From Winogradskyella undariae (lineage in GTDB: Bacteria > Bacteroidota > Bacteroidia > Flavobacteriales > Flavobacteriaceae), in the NCBI RefSeq assembly GCF_013285155.1, contig NZ_JABTEL010000015.1, positions 16,065 to 80,064 on the forward strand: a stretch of 64,000 nucleotides of DNA, given 5' to 3'. Positions 63,203 to 64,000 of the stretch are shown here, in pieces. Position numbers and translations under genes: made by a program. The notes below the pieces were generated by a model that saw nothing but the letters and a program-made list of their open reading frames with translations, was not told the DNA's origin and did not search any database. Numbering within the stretch: position 1 is the first letter of the stretch; each line of letters begins with the position of its first letter.

Positions 63203-63451
63203 ATGGAGAGTTTTATCAAGGAGAAGTTATTAGTTTCATTTGGACAATTGTTAAGAAAAGTAAGATTAAATAAAGGTTTGAGTTATCGTGAATTAGCTCA
63301 GCAATGTGATGTAGATCATAGCCAGATTAGTAAAATTGAAAAAGGGCAAGTGAGTATTCAACTAACTACATTATTTGAATTGGCTCAAGGTTTGAATATT
63401 CACCCAAAGGAATTAATTGATATAGATTTTAAATTGGAAGAAAAATCTTGA
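63203..63451 (+). CDS. XRE family helix-turn-helix regulator
   Basis: An 82-residue protein with a Cro/C1-type HTH: GQLLRKVRLNKGLSYRELAQ, CDVDHSQISKIEKGQVSIQ and TLFELAQGLNIHPKELIDID. Small single-domain XRE proteins of this type accompany mobile elements or toxin systems. It is divergent from the sigma factor gene. Its target is unknown; a 12-bp perfect palindrome occurs at 63824-63835. Confidence 0.88.
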   Translation: MESFIKEKLLVSFGQLLRKVRLNKGLSYRELAQQCDVDHSQISKIEKGQVSIQLTTLFELAQGLNIHPKELIDIDFKLEEKS

Positions 63452-63505
63452 AATTAGCTGTATGAATGAATTTTATTTTTTTTGAGTTCTTTGCGATAAG
63501 AGTCT

Positions 63506-63637
63506 TCATTTCCTCTTTTTCCATTGTTTCGTAAAGTCGTCTTCTTCGGCACCTAATGGAAACAAAACATAGTACCATAAGCAATTTAGATAATACCTAA
63601 GGATTCTAATCCATCTTGGGAGTTTTGATTTTGCCAT
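63506..63637 (-). CDS. Small basic hydrophobic protein (43 aa), too short for routine ORF calls
   Basis: The reverse strand from the ATG at 63637 to the TGA at 63506 encodes MAKSKLPRWIRILRYYLNCL followed by WYYVLFPLGAEEDDFTKQWK and KRK. The composition is unlike random AT-rich sequence: a basic head, an aromatic-hydrophobic middle that could be an interfacial or membrane helix, and a charged tail. It is convergent with the XRE gene, 54 bases away. I do not recognise a family, but the sequence looks protein-coding. Confidence 0.6.
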   Translation of the reverse strand: MAKSKLPRWIRILRYYLNCLWYYVLFPLGAEEDDFTKQWKKRK

Positions 63638-64000
63638 GGTTAAAGTTAGGAAAAAAATCTTTTTTTTAATCTAGGGTGTTGTAAAATGCCATGTGGGTTT
63701 AAGTAAGATGAGCGTCACATGTGTTCTGGTTTCAGCTGCTCTATTAGATATTTAATTTTAGCGATAATCGTTAGAACCAATAGCAGAAAATGTGATTTTT
63801 ATGTCTTCACATTGTACCAAGGACAAGACGTCTTGCCTTTTGGTCTTTAGGTGGTTAAGCCGCTAAATAGGTAGCTCAAAATGGAATAGGGTATTTGATT
63901 AGATTTATGGAAGTCGGGGAGGGCTAGCAATAAATTATATACGGCTTAAGTTAGCATTTTAATAAAAACACTAAATTTAAGCTATATAATTAGAAAGAAC
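63638..64000. other. Terminal non-coding stretch with a perfect palindrome
   Basis: I see no credible gene in either strand of the last 363 bases; all frames stop quickly. CAAGACGTCTTG at 63824-63835 is a perfect 12-bp palindrome, with weaker pairing continuing outward (AAGG against CTTT), the form of an operator for a dimeric regulator. A promoter for the 43-residue ORF should lie in 63638-63720 but is not evident. Confidence 0.4.

Noticed and set aside
63123..63233. 36-residue frame just before and overlapping the XRE gene
   Set aside because: It overlaps the XRE coding region out of frame by 31 bases and its tail is the shifted reading of that gene; only its hydrophobic first half is distinctive, which is weak support.
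1..64000. CRISPR array, rRNA or tRNA genes
   Set aside because: I saw no regularly spaced short repeats and no tRNA- or rRNA-like conserved blocks in the intergenic regions on either strand, although I could not run a covariance search.

Overview
The window looks like a Bacteroidota genome, most likely Flavobacteriaceae. It is AT-rich and uses TAA-rich stops, weak Shine-Dalgarno sites and many lipoproteins with FxSC-type lipoboxes. It also carries CTnDOT-like tra genes, RteC, SusC/SusD and DUF6520. This assignment is inference from gene families; no rRNA or tRNA is visible.

Region 1 (1-4518, minus strand) is part of the conjugation module of an integrative conjugative element (ICE): traK (5' end only), traJ, a traI-like gene, traG (VirB4-type ATPase), traF and traE. 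Region 5 (43862-47681, minus strand) carries more element backbone: an EEP-family phosphodiesterase, a DnaC-like ATPase, a winged-helix-like protein, an excisionase-type HTH protein and RteC. Between them lies about 39 kb of cargo, every gene of which is on the plus strand, opposite to the backbone.

Region 2 (4701-11171) holds a secreted amidase with an overlapping 34-residue microprotein, a LytTR regulator, a small lipoprotein, a TPR histidine kinase with its response regulator, and a TIGR04141/DUF6119 gene. Region 3 (11415-40517) is the most striking part. It is a nearly gapless run of a lipoprotein, a 1052-aa protein ending in an M15-like peptidase, a 656-aa lipoprotein, two giant proteins (2280 and 2267 aa) and a phage tail-fibre-like protein. 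A terminator follows, then a signal-less amidase, two unknowns, a patatin-like lipase, an HNH-ATPase fusion, a second HNH protein and a membrane alpha/beta hydrolase. I recognise the parts but not the whole. It has no sheath, tube, baseplate or reverse transcriptase, so it is not a known contractile injection system or retron.

Region 4 (40565-43741) holds a truncated ATPase start fused to a decayed copy of the TIGR04141 3' end, then a small cell-envelope module (glycine-zipper lipoprotein, outer-membrane barrel, YiiX-like hydrolase). A related non-coding repeat of about 150 bp occurs at 11235, 40853 and 43587, that is at each boundary between cargo modules. This suggests slots exchanged by recombination.

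Region 6 (47709-63637) may be further cargo or flanking chromosome. It holds an alpha-oxoamine synthase/GNAT fusion divergent from a STAS-like protein and a PAS-AraC regulator. Next come a MauE/DoxX membrane protein with a secreted four-cysteine DUF6520 peptide, and, convergent to them, a complete sigma factor / FecR / STN-SusC / SusD / S9 peptidase locus. An XRE regulator, a strong nested hairpin and a 43-residue ORF close the window. No integrase is present, so the element's ends are not defined here.
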